The notes beneath the pieces were generated by a model, which was not told the origin of the DNA, made no database searches, and saw nothing but the letters and a program-made list of their open reading frames with translations. A DNA stretch of 34,238 bases from contig CANKAJ010000043.1 in the NCBI GenBank assembly GCA_947479645.1, positions 1 through 34,238 of the forward strand, read 5' to 3'. The first letter of the stretch is position 1, and the number at the start of each line of letters is the position of its first letter. Shown here one piece after another: positions 1 through 10,464 of this stretch. This DNA comes from Betaproteobacteria bacterium (GTDB lineage Bacteria; Pseudomonadota; Gammaproteobacteria; Burkholderiales; SG8-39). Both the position numbers and the translations under genes were made by a program.

Positions 1-128
1 AGACGAATTATCGCAAGGCTCAGGGAATATCGGGGGCCACCATCATGGGTGATGGCAAGGTGGCACTGATACTGGATGTGGCGGCGCTGGTGCACTGGCC
101 GCTGCAGGATACGCGGCAGGCGGCGTGA
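1..128 (+). CDS. cheA: Chemotaxis histidine kinase CheA, C-terminal end (partial)
   Basis: The first bases read in frame from position 3 as the last 41 residues of a CheA kinase, ending in a TGA at 126-128. The stretch GISGATIMGDGKVALILDV is the typical end of the CheW-like regulatory domain of CheA, the part that docks to CheW and the receptors. The kinase, dimerisation and phosphotransfer domains lie upstream of the window. The receptor gene follows after 61 bases with its own ribosome site, as expected inside a che operon. cheY and cheZ are not in the window and may lie upstream. The identification rests on this short conserved tail and on the context. Confidence 0.85.
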   Translation, partial: TNYRKAQGISGATIMGDGKVALILDVAALVHWPLQDTRQAA

Positions 129-189
129 GGGCTGTCCAGGGAGAAGTGGCAAAGAGTCGGTATTTCAATGATGTGAGAAGGAGTAAATC

Positions 190-2472
190 ATGAACATTTC
201 AGATATGAAGATCGGGATGAGACTTGCGGTGGCTTTTTGCGTCACCTTGAGCTTGCTTATTGTTGTCGCGGCATTTGGCAGTATTCGAATATCGGCGCTT
301 AACGAAGACATCCAGGCAATGACCTATGACCGTTTTCCAAAGACGGTTCAGGCCAATAACATAATCGACTCCATCAATAACATCGCTCGCCACTTGCGCA
401 ATGCATATATCTACAGTGGCGATGAACAAAAGAAGTCGCTGGACTCGATTGCCCCCGAGAGAAAGAACATTAGCGACAACATTGACAAGCTTGTCGCCAG
501 CATCAAGAGCGAGAAGGGCAAGGAGCTTTTAAAGAATGTCAATAATGCACGCTCTGCGTATGTAGTAAATCAGGATAAATTTCTGGAGTTGCTCAAGGCC
601 GATAAAAAGGCTGATATTGTTTCCTTGATGCAGGGAGATTTGCGCAAGACTCAAAATGAGTACTTGGCGTCGGTTGTCGCTTTGATCAAGTTCCAGACTG
701 AAACCATGGATAAGACCGGGAAGGACGCTGGCGAATCCGCTGCGAACTCGACCCGCCTGATGATCGCTACGGGTGTGCTCGGCGCGGTACTGACGATTCT
801 GCTTGGCTGGATCATCACCCGCAGTATCACCGGCCCGACAAAGCAATTGGTAGACGGCGCCAACAAAATGGCCGCCGGGGAGTTCGACTTCAAGATTGAC
901 ATCAAGAGCAAGGACGAGGTTGGCGCCCTGGCCGATGCTGTGCGCACAATGCAGGTGGCGGTACAGGCCATGATCGCCGATGCCAGGATGCTGTCGCAGG
1001 CCGCTGTTGATGGCAAGCTTGCTACGCGTGCGGATGCCTCCAGGCACCATGGAGACTTTCAGGCCATTGTCAAGGGTGTCAACGACACGCTGGATGCCGT
1101 GATCGGTCCGTTGAATGTGGCGGCGAGCTATGTGGATCAGATCTCCAAGGGGGTGATCCCGGCCAAGATCACCGACAGCTACAACGGCGACTTCAACGCG
1201 CTCAAGAACAATCTCAACGTCTGTATCGATGCGGTCAATGCGCTGGTGGCTGATGCCAATATGCTCTCCATGGCGGCGGTCGAAGGCAAGCTCGAGACGC
1301 GAGCCGATGCGAGCAGGCACCAGGGGGATTTCCGGAAAGTGGTCCAAGGGGTGAACGCCACGCTGGATGCCATCGTCGGGCCGGTGAACGAGGTGGTGCG
1401 CGTGCTCGGTGCGCTGTCCAAGGGAGATCTGACCGAGAAGATCAGCACCAACTACCAGGGCACCTTCGACAAGTTGAAAGAGGATGCCAACCTGACGGTG
1501 GACAAGCTCACCGAGATCGTGAGCCAGATCAAGGAGTCGACCGAGTCGATCAACGTGGCCTCCAAGGAGATCGCCTCGGGCAACACGGATCTGTCCAGCC
1601 GCACCGAGGAGCAGGCCTCCAGTCTGGAGGAGACGGCCAGTTCGATGGAAGAACTCACCAGCACCGTGAAGCAGAACGCGGAGAACGCCAGGCAGGCCAA
1701 TCAACTGGCAGCGGGGGCCTCGGAGGTGGCGGTCAGGGGCGGCGATGTCGTGGGTCAGGTGGTGACGACGATGAGTTCGATCAACGAGTCGTCCAAGAAG
1801 ATCGTGGACATCATCAGCGTGATCGACGGCATTGCCTTCCAGACCAACATTCTGGCGCTGAACGCGGCGGTGGAAGCGGCGCGGGCGGGCGAACAGGGAA
1901 GAGGCTTTGCGGTGGTGGCCACGGAAGTGAGGACGCTGGCACAGCGCAGCGCGGCGGCGGCCAAGGAGATCAAGGAGTTGATCGGGGACTCGGTGGAGAA
2001 GGTGGGTGCCGGAACCAAGCTGGTGGACGAGGCGGGCAAGACGATGGAGGAGATCGTCAGTTCGGTGAAGCGGGTGACCGACATCATGGCCGAGATCACG
2101 GCGGCCTCTCAGGAGCAAAGCGCGGGGATAGAGCAGGTGAACCAGGCGATCACGCAGATGGACGAGGTGACCCAGCAGAACGCGGCGCTGGTGGAACAGG
2201 CGGCGGCGGCGGCCGAGAGCATGGAAGAGCAGGCGGGCAATCTCTCGCAGGCGGTATCGATCTTCAAGCTGTCGCAGCAGGCCGGGCGGCCGCTCCTGGC
2301 CAAACCGGTGGCGACCAAACCGGCTGGGCTGGCCGCGCCGCGCAAGGCGGCCACGGTGACCCCGCACCCGGCGGCGCATGCCGCGGCCAGGGGTAATGGC
2401 CAGCATCCGGTGAGCAAACCCAGGGCAGCCAAAGCCGCCGGTGGTGGTGACGGCGACTGGACGGAGTTCTAG
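190..2472 (+). CDS. Methyl-accepting chemotaxis protein, poly-HAMP, with CheR-tethering tail
   Basis: This 760-aa chemoreceptor should sit in the inner membrane and control CheA through CheW. It has a first membrane segment at about residues 10-30, a periplasmic four-helix-type sensor to about 190, and a second membrane segment at about 191-211. A classical HAMP follows, then four further HAMP-like modules to about residue 440; two of them share the pattern [18 protein letters not shown]. The cytoplasmic hairpin contains the highly conserved tip [20 protein letters not shown] at about 546-565. The protein ends in DWTEF, which resembles the NWETF pentapeptide that tethers CheR and CheB in enteric receptors. 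The start follows a good ribosome site (GAAGGAG). The ligand cannot be told from the sequence. Confidence 0.95.
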   Translation: MNISDMKIGMRLAVAFCVTLSLLIVVAAFGSIRISALNEDIQAMTYDRFPKTVQANNIIDSINNIARHLRNAYIYSGDEQKKSLDSIAPERKNISDNIDKLVASIKSEKGKELLKNVNNARSAYVVNQDKFLELLKADKKADIVSLMQGDLRKTQNEYLASVVALIKFQTETMDKTGKDAGESAANSTRLMIATGVLGAVLTILLGWIITRSITGPTKQLVDGANKMAAGEFDFKIDIKSKDEVGALADAVRTMQVAVQAMIADARMLSQAAVDGKLATRADASRHHGDFQAIVKGVNDTLDAVIGPLNVAASYVDQISKGVIPAKITDSYNGDFNALKNNLNVCIDAVNALVADANMLSMAAVEGKLETRADASRHQGDFRKVVQGVNATLDAIVGPVNEVVRVLGALSKGDLTEKISTNYQGTFDKLKEDANLTVDKLTEIVSQIKESTESINVASKEIASGNTDLSSRTEEQASSLEETASSMEELTSTVKQNAENARQANQLAAGASEVAVRGGDVVGQVVTTMSSINESSKKIVDIISVIDGIAFQTNILALNAAVEAARAGEQGRGFAVVATEVRTLAQRSAAAAKEIKELIGDSVEKVGAGTKLVDEAGKTMEEIVSSVKRVTDIMAEITAASQEQSAGIEQVNQAITQMDEVTQQNAALVEQAAAAAESMEEQAGNLSQAVSIFKLSQQAGRPLLAKPVATKPAGLAAPRKAATVTPHPAAHAAARGNGQHPVSKPRAAKAAGGGDGDWTEF

Positions 2473-2576
2473 GAACGTCAGCCATTCATATCAATCACAA
2501 ATTGGACTGGCGTGCCGGTGATAGTGGGTTACCGCCACGCTGGTACTTCCATCTCAATTAAGCAGGAGAAAAAATC

Positions 2577-3098
2577 ATGACACAGGCAACGCAGGCACAG
2601 ACAGCAGCGTCATCGGCACCGCCGCAGGCTGTTGCGGCGGTGAAGCAGGCGAACGAATTCCTCACCTTTACGCTGGGCAAGGAAGAGTACGGCGTGGAGA
2701 TACTCAAGGTGCAGGAGATCCGCAGTTACGAAGCCCCCACGACGATCGCCAATGCGCCGGCCTTCATCAAGGGGGTGGTGAATTTGCGCGGGGTCATCGT
2801 GCCCATCGTGGACATGCGCATCAAGTTCGGGCTGGGCTCGGCCGAGTACAACCAGTTCACGGTGGTGATCATCCTGAACGTGGCGCACCGGGTGGTGGGC
2901 ATGGTGGTCGATGGGGTGTCCGATGTGCTCACGCTGACGGCCGAGCAGATCCGGCCGGCGCCCGAATTCGGCGCCAGCCTGGACACCCAGTACATCATCG
3001 GCCTGGGCACCGTGGATCAACGCATGCTGATCCTCATGGATATCGAGAAGCTGATGACCAGCAACGACATGGCACTCACCGATATGGCACTGCACTAG
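2577..3098 (+). CDS. cheW: Chemotaxis coupling protein CheW
   Basis: This 173-aa protein is a single CheW-like domain preceded by about 25 Ala/Gln/Thr-rich residues. It couples receptors to CheA in the cytoplasmic array. Family signatures are [19 protein letters not shown] near residue 35, the [19 protein letters not shown] strand-turn near 63-80, and the [11 protein letters not shown] segment near 110. The start has an AGGAG ribosome site eight bases upstream. It lies between the first receptor and a broken receptor gene. There is no second CheW in the window, so this one probably serves the receptors around it. Confidence 0.96.
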   Translation: MTQATQAQTAASSAPPQAVAAVKQANEFLTFTLGKEEYGVEILKVQEIRSYEAPTTIANAPAFIKGVVNLRGVIVPIVDMRIKFGLGSAEYNQFTVVIILNVAHRVVGMVVDGVSDVLTLTAEQIRPAPEFGASLDTQYIIGLGTVDQRMLILMDIEKLMTSNDMALTDMALH

Positions 3099-3110
3099 TG
3101 CTGCCACAAG

Positions 3111-3251
3111 GTGAGCGCAGGGATCTATCCCTTGGGGCTAATTGCCCGAAAAACCGCTCTGGTATTGGATCCACGGGTTACTGATATTTTTCGCGAGGCA
3201 ATGACTGAGTTCTGCGCGGAGCATCGTTGGGTGCGTGAAGCGTGGACATAG
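3111..3251 (+). CDS. Possible small ORF of unknown nature
   Basis: A 46-codon open frame starts with GTG just after cheW and ends at TAG 3249-3251. It contains the plausible protein-like stretch TALVLDPRVTDIFREAMTEF. There is no convincing ribosome site and I recognise no family. It may be the tail of a gene whose front was lost when the neighbouring receptor copy decayed, or simply chance. Confidence 0.2.
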   Translation: MSAGIYPLGLIARKTALVLDPRVTDIFREAMTEFCAEHRWVREAWT

Positions 3252-3294
3252 GTGATGACAAATGACACAGGCAGCCAGGCTCGGGGGTGCGAGC

Positions 3295-3736
3295 ATGTTC
3301 AACGCCCGAATCGACAACCTTGCGATTGCGGCGCCGCGCACAGGTTTTGGCGCCCTATCGCTTTGCGCGCGATTGCTGATATCGATCTCGCTGATACTGA
3401 TTGCCGTATGGTCGTTGATGATTGCCCTCACCTATGCGGATCGGCGTGACGGCACCATTGCCGATGCCCAGGCTTTTGCCCAGAATCCTGGCGCTGAACG
3501 CGGCAGCGGCGGCCGAGAGCATGGAAGAGCAGGCGGGCAATCTCTCGCAGGCGGTGTCGATCTTCAAGCTGTCGCAGCAGGCCGGACGGCCGGCGCGGGC
3601 GAGATTGGCGAACGTAATTCCACACACGAACATCGCGACCAAGCGCCAATGCCCGGAATCCAGAACCAAAGCAGGGCTCAGGGCGGCCAATGGCGATGTA
3701 ACGCGATCCGTTGTTGACATTAGTACCACCACATAG
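3295..3736 (+). pseudogene. Collapsed chemoreceptor gene (N-terminus joined to C-terminus)
   Basis: The front, from the ATG at 3295, encodes a basic N-terminus, a strong membrane segment (LLISISLILIAVWSLMIALT) and the start of a periplasmic region (YADRRDGTIADAQAFAQ). That pattern is seen in receptors with a DUF3365/Tll0287-like sensor; this assignment is inference. After about 3478 the recognisable coding moves to the next frame. It gives ILALNAA from the receptor tip joined directly to [19 protein letters not shown] from the distal end of the signalling domain. The last HAMP modules and roughly 115 residues between tip and tail are missing relative to the upstream receptor. From about 3500 to 3590 the DNA nearly equals the 3' end of that receptor (2205-2295). 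It cannot make a working receptor. Confidence 0.8.
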
Positions 3737-3746
3737 AGGAGGCGCT

Positions 3747-6335
3747 ATGAACACGTTACTCGGTCGCTTAAAGGTATGGCAAAAACTGGTGATCTTTGGC
3801 GTGCTGGGTCTGGTCGTGGGCGTGCCACCAGCGATCATGTACATGCGCTCGAGTAATGCCGGGATTCAAGCAGCAAGCCTGGAATTGGAGGGTATTGCCC
3901 CAACCAAGGCCATGTTGCGGGTCATTCAACTCACCCAGCAGCACCGCGGCATGGCGGCAGCCATCCTGGGAGGCAACAGCGCCATGAGTAGCCAGCGAGA
4001 GCAAGTGCAGGCGCTCTTGGACAAGACGTTGGTGGATACAAGTTCCATGTTTGGTCGTGATGTCAAGGACGCCAAGATCACCGCAAGCTGGAACCAGGCT
4101 GTGCAGAGCTGGAAGGACCTGGCCCTGAATGCTTCGCAGAAGTCCATTTCCGGTGCGCTGAGTTTCTCCCGGCATACCGCGCTGATCGAGGAGTATCTGA
4201 CACTGGTGGACAAGATAGCCGACTACTTCGGGCTGCCGTTTGATCCTGATGCTGACAGCTATTTTCTGGTGATGGCGGGGCTGAATCATCTGCCCAACTT
4301 AACAGAATCACTTGGGCAGGCCCGTGCCCTTGGCTCAAAGTACCTCGCACAAAAGAGCGTCAGCGCGGAAGAGCGCACCATGCTTTCGGTTGCGCTGCGC
4401 TTTGCCTATTTTCACGATCGCAAAATGACAACTGTGCTGAACAAGGTGGTGGAGTTAAACCCTGCTCTCGCGCGAAAACTGGCCGGGCCGGTCAAGGCAC
4501 TCTCTGAGTCCACGCAATCGGCGATCCGTTTGGCCGAAGACGAAGTAGTCAGGGTGGAAAAAGTGAGCGCTGATTCGGGCGAGTATTTCAAGACGTTTAC
4601 AGGCGTCATCGATGCTGTGTTTGCCTTGAATGCCAGCGCCATGCAGATTCTTGACGAAGAGTTGCGCCGCCGCGAATCGCGATTGCAAAATTTTCAGCAC
4701 TTTGTGCTGGGGTTTATTGCCCTGATTTTTGTGATTTCGTTAGCGGTGGGCTATGCGGTAACCCGCTCAATTACGCGCCCGTTGGCACAGGCCGTCGAAG
4801 TGGCGGATGCAATGGCGGTGGGGGATTTAAGCAAGAAGGTGGAGACCGACAGTACCGATGAGACCGGCCATCTTCTGCGCTCCATGCAGAAGATGGCGCA
4901 GGCGGTACAGGCATTGGTGACTGATGCGGCCATGTTGTCGCAAGCGGCGGTTGCTGGGAAATTGACCACCCGCGCGGATGCGAGCAGGCATCGGGGTGAT
5001 TTCGGCCGGGTGGTGGCCGGGGTTAACGACACACTGGATGCGGTGATCGGGCCATTGAACGTGGCGGCCAGCTATGTTGATCAGATCTCCAAGGGAGTGA
5101 TACCGGCGAAGATCACCGCCAGCTATAACGGGGACTTCAATGCTCTTAAGGATAATCTCAACGTCTGCATCGATGCGGTCAATGCGCTGGTGGCCGATAC
5201 CAACAATTTGTCGAGGGCGGCGGTGGATGGCCAGCTGGAGGCGCGAGCCGATGCAGGCAAGCACCAGGGTGATTTTCGCAAGGTGGTCCAAGGGCTGAAT
5301 GCCACGCTGGACGCCATTGTCGGCCCTGTGAACGAAGTGGTGCGAGTGCTGGGGGCACTCTCGCGAGGTGATCTCACCGAAAAGGTCGCGGCGCAATACA
5401 AGGGTACTTTCGAGCAGCTGAAGAACGATGCCAATTCGACGGTGGACAAGCTGACCGAGATTGTCAGTCAGATCAAGGAATCGACCGAGTCGATCAACAT
5501 CGGCTCGCAGGAAATCGCCGCAGGCAACGCCGATCTGTCGAGTCGAACCGAAACTCAGGCATCGAGTCTGGAGAAGACGGCCGCCTCGATGGTCGATTTA
5601 ACCAATACCGTGAAGCAGAACGCGGAGAACGCCAAGCAGGCCAATCAGCTGGCGGCGGGTGCCTCGGAGGTCGCGGTCAAGGGTGGAAAGGTCGTCGGCC
5701 AGGTGGTCACGACCATGAGCTCGATCAACGAATCATCCAAGAAGATCGTGGACATCATCAGCGTGATCGACGGCATTGCGTTCCAGACCAACATTCTGGC
5801 GCTGAACGCGGCGGTGGAAGCCGCGCGGGCGGGTGAACAGGGCCGGGGCTTTGCGGTGGTGGCCACCGAAGTGAGGACGCTGGCGCAAAGGAGCGCGGCG
5901 GCGGCCAAGGAGATCAAGAAACTGATCGGCGATTCGGTGGAGAAGGTCGGCGCCGGAACCAAGCTGGTGGACGAGGCGGGCAAGACGATGGTGGAGATCG
6001 TCAGTTCGGTGAAGCGGGTGACCGACATCATGGCCGAGATCACGGCGGCCTCGCAGGAGCAAAGCGCAGGCATCGAGCAGGTCAACACGGCGATCGCTCA
6101 GATGGACGAAGTGACGCAGCAGAACGCGGCGTTGGTGGAAGAGGCGGCGGCGGCCGCCGAGAGCATGGAAGAGCAGGCCGGGAATCTCTCGCAGGCGGTA
6201 TCCATCTTCAAACTCGTGCCAGCGCAATCACCAGCGCTGGCAGCCAGGGCCAATGTCAAGCCGGAAATAGGGCTGAAAAGGATCTCTGCTGTGCTGATTC
6301 AGCATTTGCCAGAGCAGCACAATGCGATGGTGTAG
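3747..6335 (+). CDS. Methyl-accepting chemotaxis protein with NIT-like sensor, poly-HAMP
   Basis: This 862-aa receptor starts at the ATG after GAGGAGG; an upstream in-frame start would add only 12 unlikely residues. A membrane segment at about 11-33 precedes a large periplasmic sensor of about 280 residues. The motif [13 protein letters not shown] near residue 63 resembles the start of nitrate/nitrite-sensing (NIT) domains, so a small anion is a possible ligand; this is inference. The second membrane segment is at about 317-340. It is followed by a HAMP and four HAMP-like repeats closely related to those of the first receptor, then the signalling hairpin with its tip at about 677-695. The C-terminus ends in HNAMV and lacks a W-x-x-F tether. 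The last 40 residues look unlike a normal receptor tail and run up to a decayed receptor fragment, so the original end may have been lost. Confidence 0.93.
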   Translation: MNTLLGRLKVWQKLVIFGVLGLVVGVPPAIMYMRSSNAGIQAASLELEGIAPTKAMLRVIQLTQQHRGMAAAILGGNSAMSSQREQVQALLDKTLVDTSSMFGRDVKDAKITASWNQAVQSWKDLALNASQKSISGALSFSRHTALIEEYLTLVDKIADYFGLPFDPDADSYFLVMAGLNHLPNLTESLGQARALGSKYLAQKSVSAEERTMLSVALRFAYFHDRKMTTVLNKVVELNPALARKLAGPVKALSESTQSAIRLAEDEVVRVEKVSADSGEYFKTFTGVIDAVFALNASAMQILDEELRRRESRLQNFQHFVLGFIALIFVISLAVGYAVTRSITRPLAQAVEVADAMAVGDLSKKVETDSTDETGHLLRSMQKMAQAVQALVTDAAMLSQAAVAGKLTTRADASRHRGDFGRVVAGVNDTLDAVIGPLNVAASYVDQISKGVIPAKITASYNGDFNALKDNLNVCIDAVNALVADTNNLSRAAVDGQLEARADAGKHQGDFRKVVQGLNATLDAIVGPVNEVVRVLGALSRGDLTEKVAAQYKGTFEQLKNDANSTVDKLTEIVSQIKESTESINIGSQEIAAGNADLSSRTETQASSLEKTAASMVDLTNTVKQNAENAKQANQLAAGASEVAVKGGKVVGQVVTTMSSINESSKKIVDIISVIDGIAFQTNILALNAAVEAARAGEQGRGFAVVATEVRTLAQRSAAAAKEIKKLIGDSVEKVGAGTKLVDEAGKTMVEIVSSVKRVTDIMAEITAASQEQSAGIEQVNTAIAQMDEVTQQNAALVEEAAAAAESMEEQAGNLSQAVSIFKLVPAQSPALAARANVKPEIGLKRISAVLIQHLPEQHNAMV

Positions 6336-6352
6336 GCCTCTGGTAATCGGGC

Positions 6353-6544
6353 ATGGAAGTCCGCGTTCAACAACTGGGCAGCAAGCTCGCCAACAGCATC
6401 GAGCAACCCAAGGCAAAGGAGTTGATGGTCAAGTTTGTTGCCGCTCACGAGGCAATGCGGGCTTCGTACCGCAAAGGATTGTAGGCATACAAGGCTGCCA
6501 ACCATGACGCCAGCGCGGGTGATGGCGAGCGCAAGAATCATTAG
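6353..6544 (+). pseudogene. Remnant of a chemoreceptor periplasmic sensor domain
   Basis: One frame reads MEVRVQQLGSKLANSIEQ, then a segment containing KELMVKFVAAHEAMRASYRKGL, a TAG at 6482-6484, and then in the same frame [15 protein letters not shown] before a second stop at 6542. This helical pattern (KELM.KF..AHE.MR..YRKGLEAYKAAN) is what I know from four-helix-bundle sensor domains of betaproteobacterial receptors. The sense runs through the first stop, which fits a nonsense change in decayed coding DNA. There is no membrane segment, HAMP or signalling domain left. It fills most of the gap between the second and third receptors. Confidence 0.6.
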
Positions 6545-6597
6545 CAGTCAATTTACAAGGCGACAAGCGGCAACGGACATTTCAAGGAAATCCGATC

Positions 6598-8943
6598 ATG
6601 AAGAAAAACTTCCCCATCACACAAACTGAAGTCCAATTAAGTGACGAGACACGGATCGTCTCGATGACGGACCTCAAAGGGCGAATCACCTACGTCAATC
6701 GGGATTTTCTCGAGATCAGCGGTTTTACCGAAGGCGAACTCATGGGACATGCGCATAATGTCGTGCGCCACCCGGATATGCCCCCGGAAGCCTTTCAGGA
6801 TCTCTGGGACACGCTCAAAGCCGGGCGACCGTGGAAGGGCCATGTCAAGAACCGCTGCAAGAACGGCGACTTTTATTGGGTCGAGGCGCATGCGGCGCCG
6901 ATGTGGGAAGGCGACAAGGTCGTCGGCTACATGTCGGCGCGGCGCAAGCCAGCGCCTGACAAAGTCGCTGCCGCCGAAGGCGCCTATCGGCTGTTTCGCG
7001 AAAACAAGGCCAGGGGCCTGGCCATTCGTGATGGCTGGGTGGTGTCCACCAGATTGTTCGCGCGGCTTTGGAGCCTACTTGGCCGGGCCTCGGTGGCTAG
7101 CAAGCTGAGTCTGGGTAGCCTTCTGAGTGCGGCGCTGGTCATTGGTGCAGGAACGATGGGTTTGAGCCAGAGTGCAACGCCGATTCCGGGTGCGCTGCAG
7201 AGCCTGTTCTGGACATTGGCCGCGGTGATGGCAATGGTCCAGGTTGGGGTGATCTACTGGCTGGTGCGGGTGCTGATCCACCAACCCCTGGAGAAGCAGT
7301 TGCTGCCTGCGTTTCGGCGTTTGTCCGAAGGGAAATACGACAATGTGCTTGATCTCTCACGAGACGACGCGATAGGCAGGATGTTGCAGGGCCTGGAGAC
7401 CATGCAGAACCGGCTGGGTTATGAGGTCGCCGAAAGTCGCAGAAACTCTGACGAGATGGCCAGAGTCCGCGACGCGCTTACCCAGGTGACAGTGCCGGTG
7501 ACGGTTGCCAACGAGCAAAATAACCTCATCTACATGAACCGCGCAGCAGAAGCGCTGTGGACGGGTATGGCCGAGGATATCCGGTGGTTGAATCCCGAGT
7601 TCGCAGTGGGGCGTCTGCTGGGTACGCGGATGTCGCAGCATTTTGGAAATGAGTCCGGCATTCTGCTTGCGGCCGAGGCAGTTACGGGCACACAGGTGCT
7701 GGATATCCAGCTTGCCGCTCGCGCACTGCGGGTTACCGCGACGCCGGTGAAGAATGACCGGGGGCAGGACCTGGGGCGTGTGACCCAGTGGCTGGATCGC
7801 ACGGTTGAAATCAAGGTGGAGAAGGAAGTCAGCGGGATCGTGAAAGCCGCTGGTGAGGGTGATTTCACCAAGCGCATTGAACTGCAGGGCAAGGAAGGCT
7901 TCATCAGGCAACTGGCCGAGGGCATCAATGCGCTGACCCACACCAGCGAAGTGGGCCTGAATGAAGTGGCGCGTTTGCTCGAAGCGCTGGCCAGGGGGGA
8001 TCTCACCGAGAAAATCACCAGCGAATATCAGGGTTCCTTTGGTCGCCTGAAAAATGACGCCAACACGGTGGTGGACAAGCTGAACGAGATTGTGAGCAGC
8101 ATCAAGGAGTCAACCGAATCGGTCAATGTGGCGGCGCGGGAAATCGCGTCGGGTAACTCCGATTTGTCGTCTCGAACCGAGACGCAGGCCTCCAATCTGG
8201 AGAAAACGGCTTCTTCCATGCGGGATCTGACGTTGACCGTGAAGCAGAACGCGGCCAATGCGACTCAGGCCAATCAACTGGCAGCGGGGGCCTCGCAGGT
8301 GGCTCTGAAGGGTGGGGAAGTTGTTGGCCAGGTGGTATCGACCATGAGCGCCATCAACGAATCGTCCCGGAAAATCGTGGACATCATCAGCGTCATCGAC
8401 GGCATTGCATTCCAGACCAATATTCTTGCCCTCAATGCGGCAGTCGAGGCGGCGCGCGCAGGCGAGCAGGGGCGCGGCTTTGCCGTGGTTTCCACCGAGG
8501 TGCGCATGCTGGCCCAGAAAAGCGCGACAGCGGCAAAAGAAATCAAGCAACTGATCTCCAACTCGGTCGAGAGTGTCGATGTCGGGACCCGGTTGGTGGA
8601 TGAAGCCGGGGACACCATGCAGGACATTGTGAGTTCGGTGAAGCGGGTGACCGACATCATGGCCGAGATCACCGCGGCATCCCAGGAGCAAAGCACCGGA
8701 CTCGAACAGGTGAACGCAGCGATCCATGAGATGGATGAAGTGACGCAGCAGAATGCGGCGTTAGTCGAAGAAGCGGCAGCGGCGGCCGAAAGCCTGGAAG
8801 AGCAGGCCGGCAACCTGGCGCACGCAGTGGCGATTTTCAGGATGCGGCAGCAGTCGGGGCATGGGGCAGTTACGGGCACAAGGCCAGGTCTGGCAAGAAC
8901 GGATCGTAAATCACCGGCTGAATTGACGCGTTTAGCCGGCTAA
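6598..8943 (+). CDS. Aer-like aerotaxis/energy-taxis receptor with two PAS domains
   Basis: The 781-aa protein begins with a cytoplasmic PAS domain (about 15-125) and has no leading membrane segment. It carries [18 protein letters not shown] near residue 52, the hallmark of the FAD-binding PAS of E. coli Aer. Two close membrane segments follow at about 169-190 and 202-226, then a HAMP, a second divergent PAS-like region (about 290-395), another HAMP and the receptor signalling domain with tip [20 protein letters not shown] at about 601-620. By analogy with Aer it should sense redox or oxygen state inside the cell and signal to CheA. It lacks a C-terminal tether for CheR. The start has an AAGGA site. 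The second PAS is unusual relative to E. coli Aer, which has one. Confidence 0.93.
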   Translation: MKKNFPITQTEVQLSDETRIVSMTDLKGRITYVNRDFLEISGFTEGELMGHAHNVVRHPDMPPEAFQDLWDTLKAGRPWKGHVKNRCKNGDFYWVEAHAAPMWEGDKVVGYMSARRKPAPDKVAAAEGAYRLFRENKARGLAIRDGWVVSTRLFARLWSLLGRASVASKLSLGSLLSAALVIGAGTMGLSQSATPIPGALQSLFWTLAAVMAMVQVGVIYWLVRVLIHQPLEKQLLPAFRRLSEGKYDNVLDLSRDDAIGRMLQGLETMQNRLGYEVAESRRNSDEMARVRDALTQVTVPVTVANEQNNLIYMNRAAEALWTGMAEDIRWLNPEFAVGRLLGTRMSQHFGNESGILLAAEAVTGTQVLDIQLAARALRVTATPVKNDRGQDLGRVTQWLDRTVEIKVEKEVSGIVKAAGEGDFTKRIELQGKEGFIRQLAEGINALTHTSEVGLNEVARLLEALARGDLTEKITSEYQGSFGRLKNDANTVVDKLNEIVSSIKESTESVNVAAREIASGNSDLSSRTETQASNLEKTASSMRDLTLTVKQNAANATQANQLAAGASQVALKGGEVVGQVVSTMSAINESSRKIVDIISVIDGIAFQTNILALNAAVEAARAGEQGRGFAVVSTEVRMLAQKSATAAKEIKQLISNSVESVDVGTRLVDEAGDTMQDIVSSVKRVTDIMAEITAASQEQSTGLEQVNAAIHEMDEVTQQNAALVEEAAAAAESLEEQAGNLAHAVAIFRMRQQSGHGAVTGTRPGLARTDRKSPAELTRLAG

Positions 8944-8956
8944 ATCGGGATTAATC

Positions 8957-9826
8957 ATGCGAGAAAATGATACGGCCACACTCTCCAAGGACGAGCGGCG
9001 GGAATTCGATTTCAGCGACCGCAATTTCGAGCAGGTACGCAAGCTGATTTACGAACACGCTGGAATATCGCTCAGCCCGAGCAAGCGGGAGATGGTGTAT
9101 AGCCGGCTGGGCCGGCGTCTGCGCGTACTTGGCCTGTCCAGCTTCGATGCCTATCTGGAATTTCTCGAGAGCGATAACGATGCCGAGTTGGAGGCTTTTA
9201 CCAATTCGTTGACCACGAATCTGACGTCTTTTTTTCGCGAAGAACACCATTTTCCGATCCTGGCCGATCTGATGCGCAGTCACAAGGGTGAGCACATCGT
9301 GCTGTGGTGCTGCGCCGCCTCTACTGGGGAAGAGCCCTATTCGATGGCGATTACCGCAGCGGAAACTTTCGGAACGCTCAATCCGCCGGTGAGGATTCTG
9401 GCCACCGATGTGGACACGAACGTTCTGGCCAAGGCGCAGGAAGGCGTTTATGCGATGGAACGGCTGGAGAAGATGTCCGAGGAACGCCTGCAGCGCTACT
9501 TTCTGCGGGGCAAGGGAAGCCATGCGGGTCAGGGTCGGGTGCGTGATGAACTGCGCAAGCTGATCACGTTTCGTCAACTCAATCTGCTGGACACCAAATG
9601 GCCGGTGAGTGGGCCATTGCACGCCATTTTTTGCCGGAACGTGATGATTTATTTTGACAAGAAGACGCAATTGGAAATTCTCAAGCAATTTGTGCCGCTG
9701 CTGCGACCCGACGGCCTGATGTTCGCCGGCCATTCCGAGAGCTTTCACCATGCTGCCAATCTGCTTACCCTTCGTGGCAAGACCGTGTATCAACTTGCCA
9801 ATGCTGTACGAACAGCGCACCACTGA
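8957..9826 (+). CDS. cheR: Chemotaxis protein methyltransferase CheR
   Basis: This 289-aa enzyme transfers methyl groups from S-adenosylmethionine to receptor glutamates for adaptation. The N-terminal helical domain (about 15-85) includes YEHAGISLSPSKREMVYSRL. The catalytic domain has TNLTSFFRE near residue 90, the AdoMet-binding CCAASTGEEPYS near 117, the LATDVDTNVLAKA strand near 150 and the CRNVMIYFD motif near 228. It begins 13 bases after the Aer-like receptor and overlaps cheD by 26 bases, so it is probably cotranscribed and coupled. Its likely docking site in this cluster is the DWTEF tail of the first receptor. Confidence 0.97.
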   Translation: MRENDTATLSKDERREFDFSDRNFEQVRKLIYEHAGISLSPSKREMVYSRLGRRLRVLGLSSFDAYLEFLESDNDAELEAFTNSLTTNLTSFFREEHHFPILADLMRSHKGEHIVLWCCAASTGEEPYSMAITAAETFGTLNPPVRILATDVDTNVLAKAQEGVYAMERLEKMSEERLQRYFLRGKGSHAGQGRVRDELRKLITFRQLNLLDTKWPVSGPLHAIFCRNVMIYFDKKTQLEILKQFVPLLRPDGLMFAGHSESFHHAANLLTLRGKTVYQLANAVRTAHH

Positions 9827-10430
9827 GCGAGAACCTGACGTGCTTGCACCCAATGTCTATTACGACAACCAGCTCGAAATCGATGCAGTCAAGCTATTGC
9901 CCGGGGAGTATTACGCCACGACCCGCGACATGGTGCTGGTGACAGTACTCGGTTCCTGTGTCACCGCCTGTATCCGGGACAAGCTGTCGGGCATCGGCGG
10001 GATGAACCATTTCATGCTGCCCGATTCCAATCCGGACAAGGACAACCCCGTCAGCACTTCGGCTCGGTATGGCGCCTTCGCCATGGAGGTTCTGATCAAT
10101 AATCTGCTCTCATTGGGAGCGCACCGCACGTTGCTTGAAGCCAAGGTGTTTGGCGGCGGAAATGTGCTGCCAAACATGACCAAGATGAAAATAGGCGAGC
10201 GCAATGCACAATTTGCATTGCGATTTCTTGCCACGGAAAAGATTCCCATCGTGGCAAGGGATCTGGTGGATATCTATCCGCGCAAGGTTTATTTTTTCCC
10301 GAAAACAGGCAGAGTGCTGATCAAGAAATTGCGCAACATGCACAACGAAACCATCTACGCGCGGGAAAAAGAGTACGGTGCCCGCATTGTCAAAGAGGAG
10401 GTCGCGGGCGAAATCGAGCTGTTCGGATGA
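9801..10430 (+). CDS. cheD: Chemoreceptor glutamine deamidase CheD
   Basis: This protein of 209 residues converts receptor glutamines to glutamates and in some species works with CheC or CheY. The catalytic cysteine is in GSCVTACIRD (Cys53) and the histidine in GGMNHFMLP (His70); the core Thr/Ser region and VFGGGNVLP are also present. I chose the ATG at 9801, inside the end of cheR, which fits translational coupling. A GTG at 9840, just past the cheR stop, is a possible alternative. An upstream in-frame start at 9750 would run deep into cheR and is less likely. The 3' end is followed at 35 bases by a GGDEF-EAL gene instead of the usual cheB. Confidence 0.95.
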   Translation: MLYEQRTTEREPDVLAPNVYYDNQLEIDAVKLLPGEYYATTRDMVLVTVLGSCVTACIRDKLSGIGGMNHFMLPDSNPDKDNPVSTSARYGAFAMEVLINNLLSLGAHRTLLEAKVFGGGNVLPNMTKMKIGERNAQFALRFLATEKIPIVARDLVDIYPRKVYFFPKTGRVLIKKLRNMHNETIYAREKEYGARIVKEEVAGEIELFG

Positions 10431-10464
10431 ACGACCGAATGGCGATGCCGGCCCCATTGAATCC

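Noticed and set aside
577-612. TAAA and GCCGATAA inside the first receptor, resembling a sigma-28 promoter
   Set aside because: The spacing is 18 instead of 15 bases and the site lies inside a well-conserved coding region.
529-2406. A 625-codon open frame antisense to the first receptor
   Set aside because: It is rich in Arg, His and Leu with no domain, and mirrors the codon bias of the receptor on the other strand. Similar shadows lie under cheW, the other receptors and the giant coiled-coil gene.
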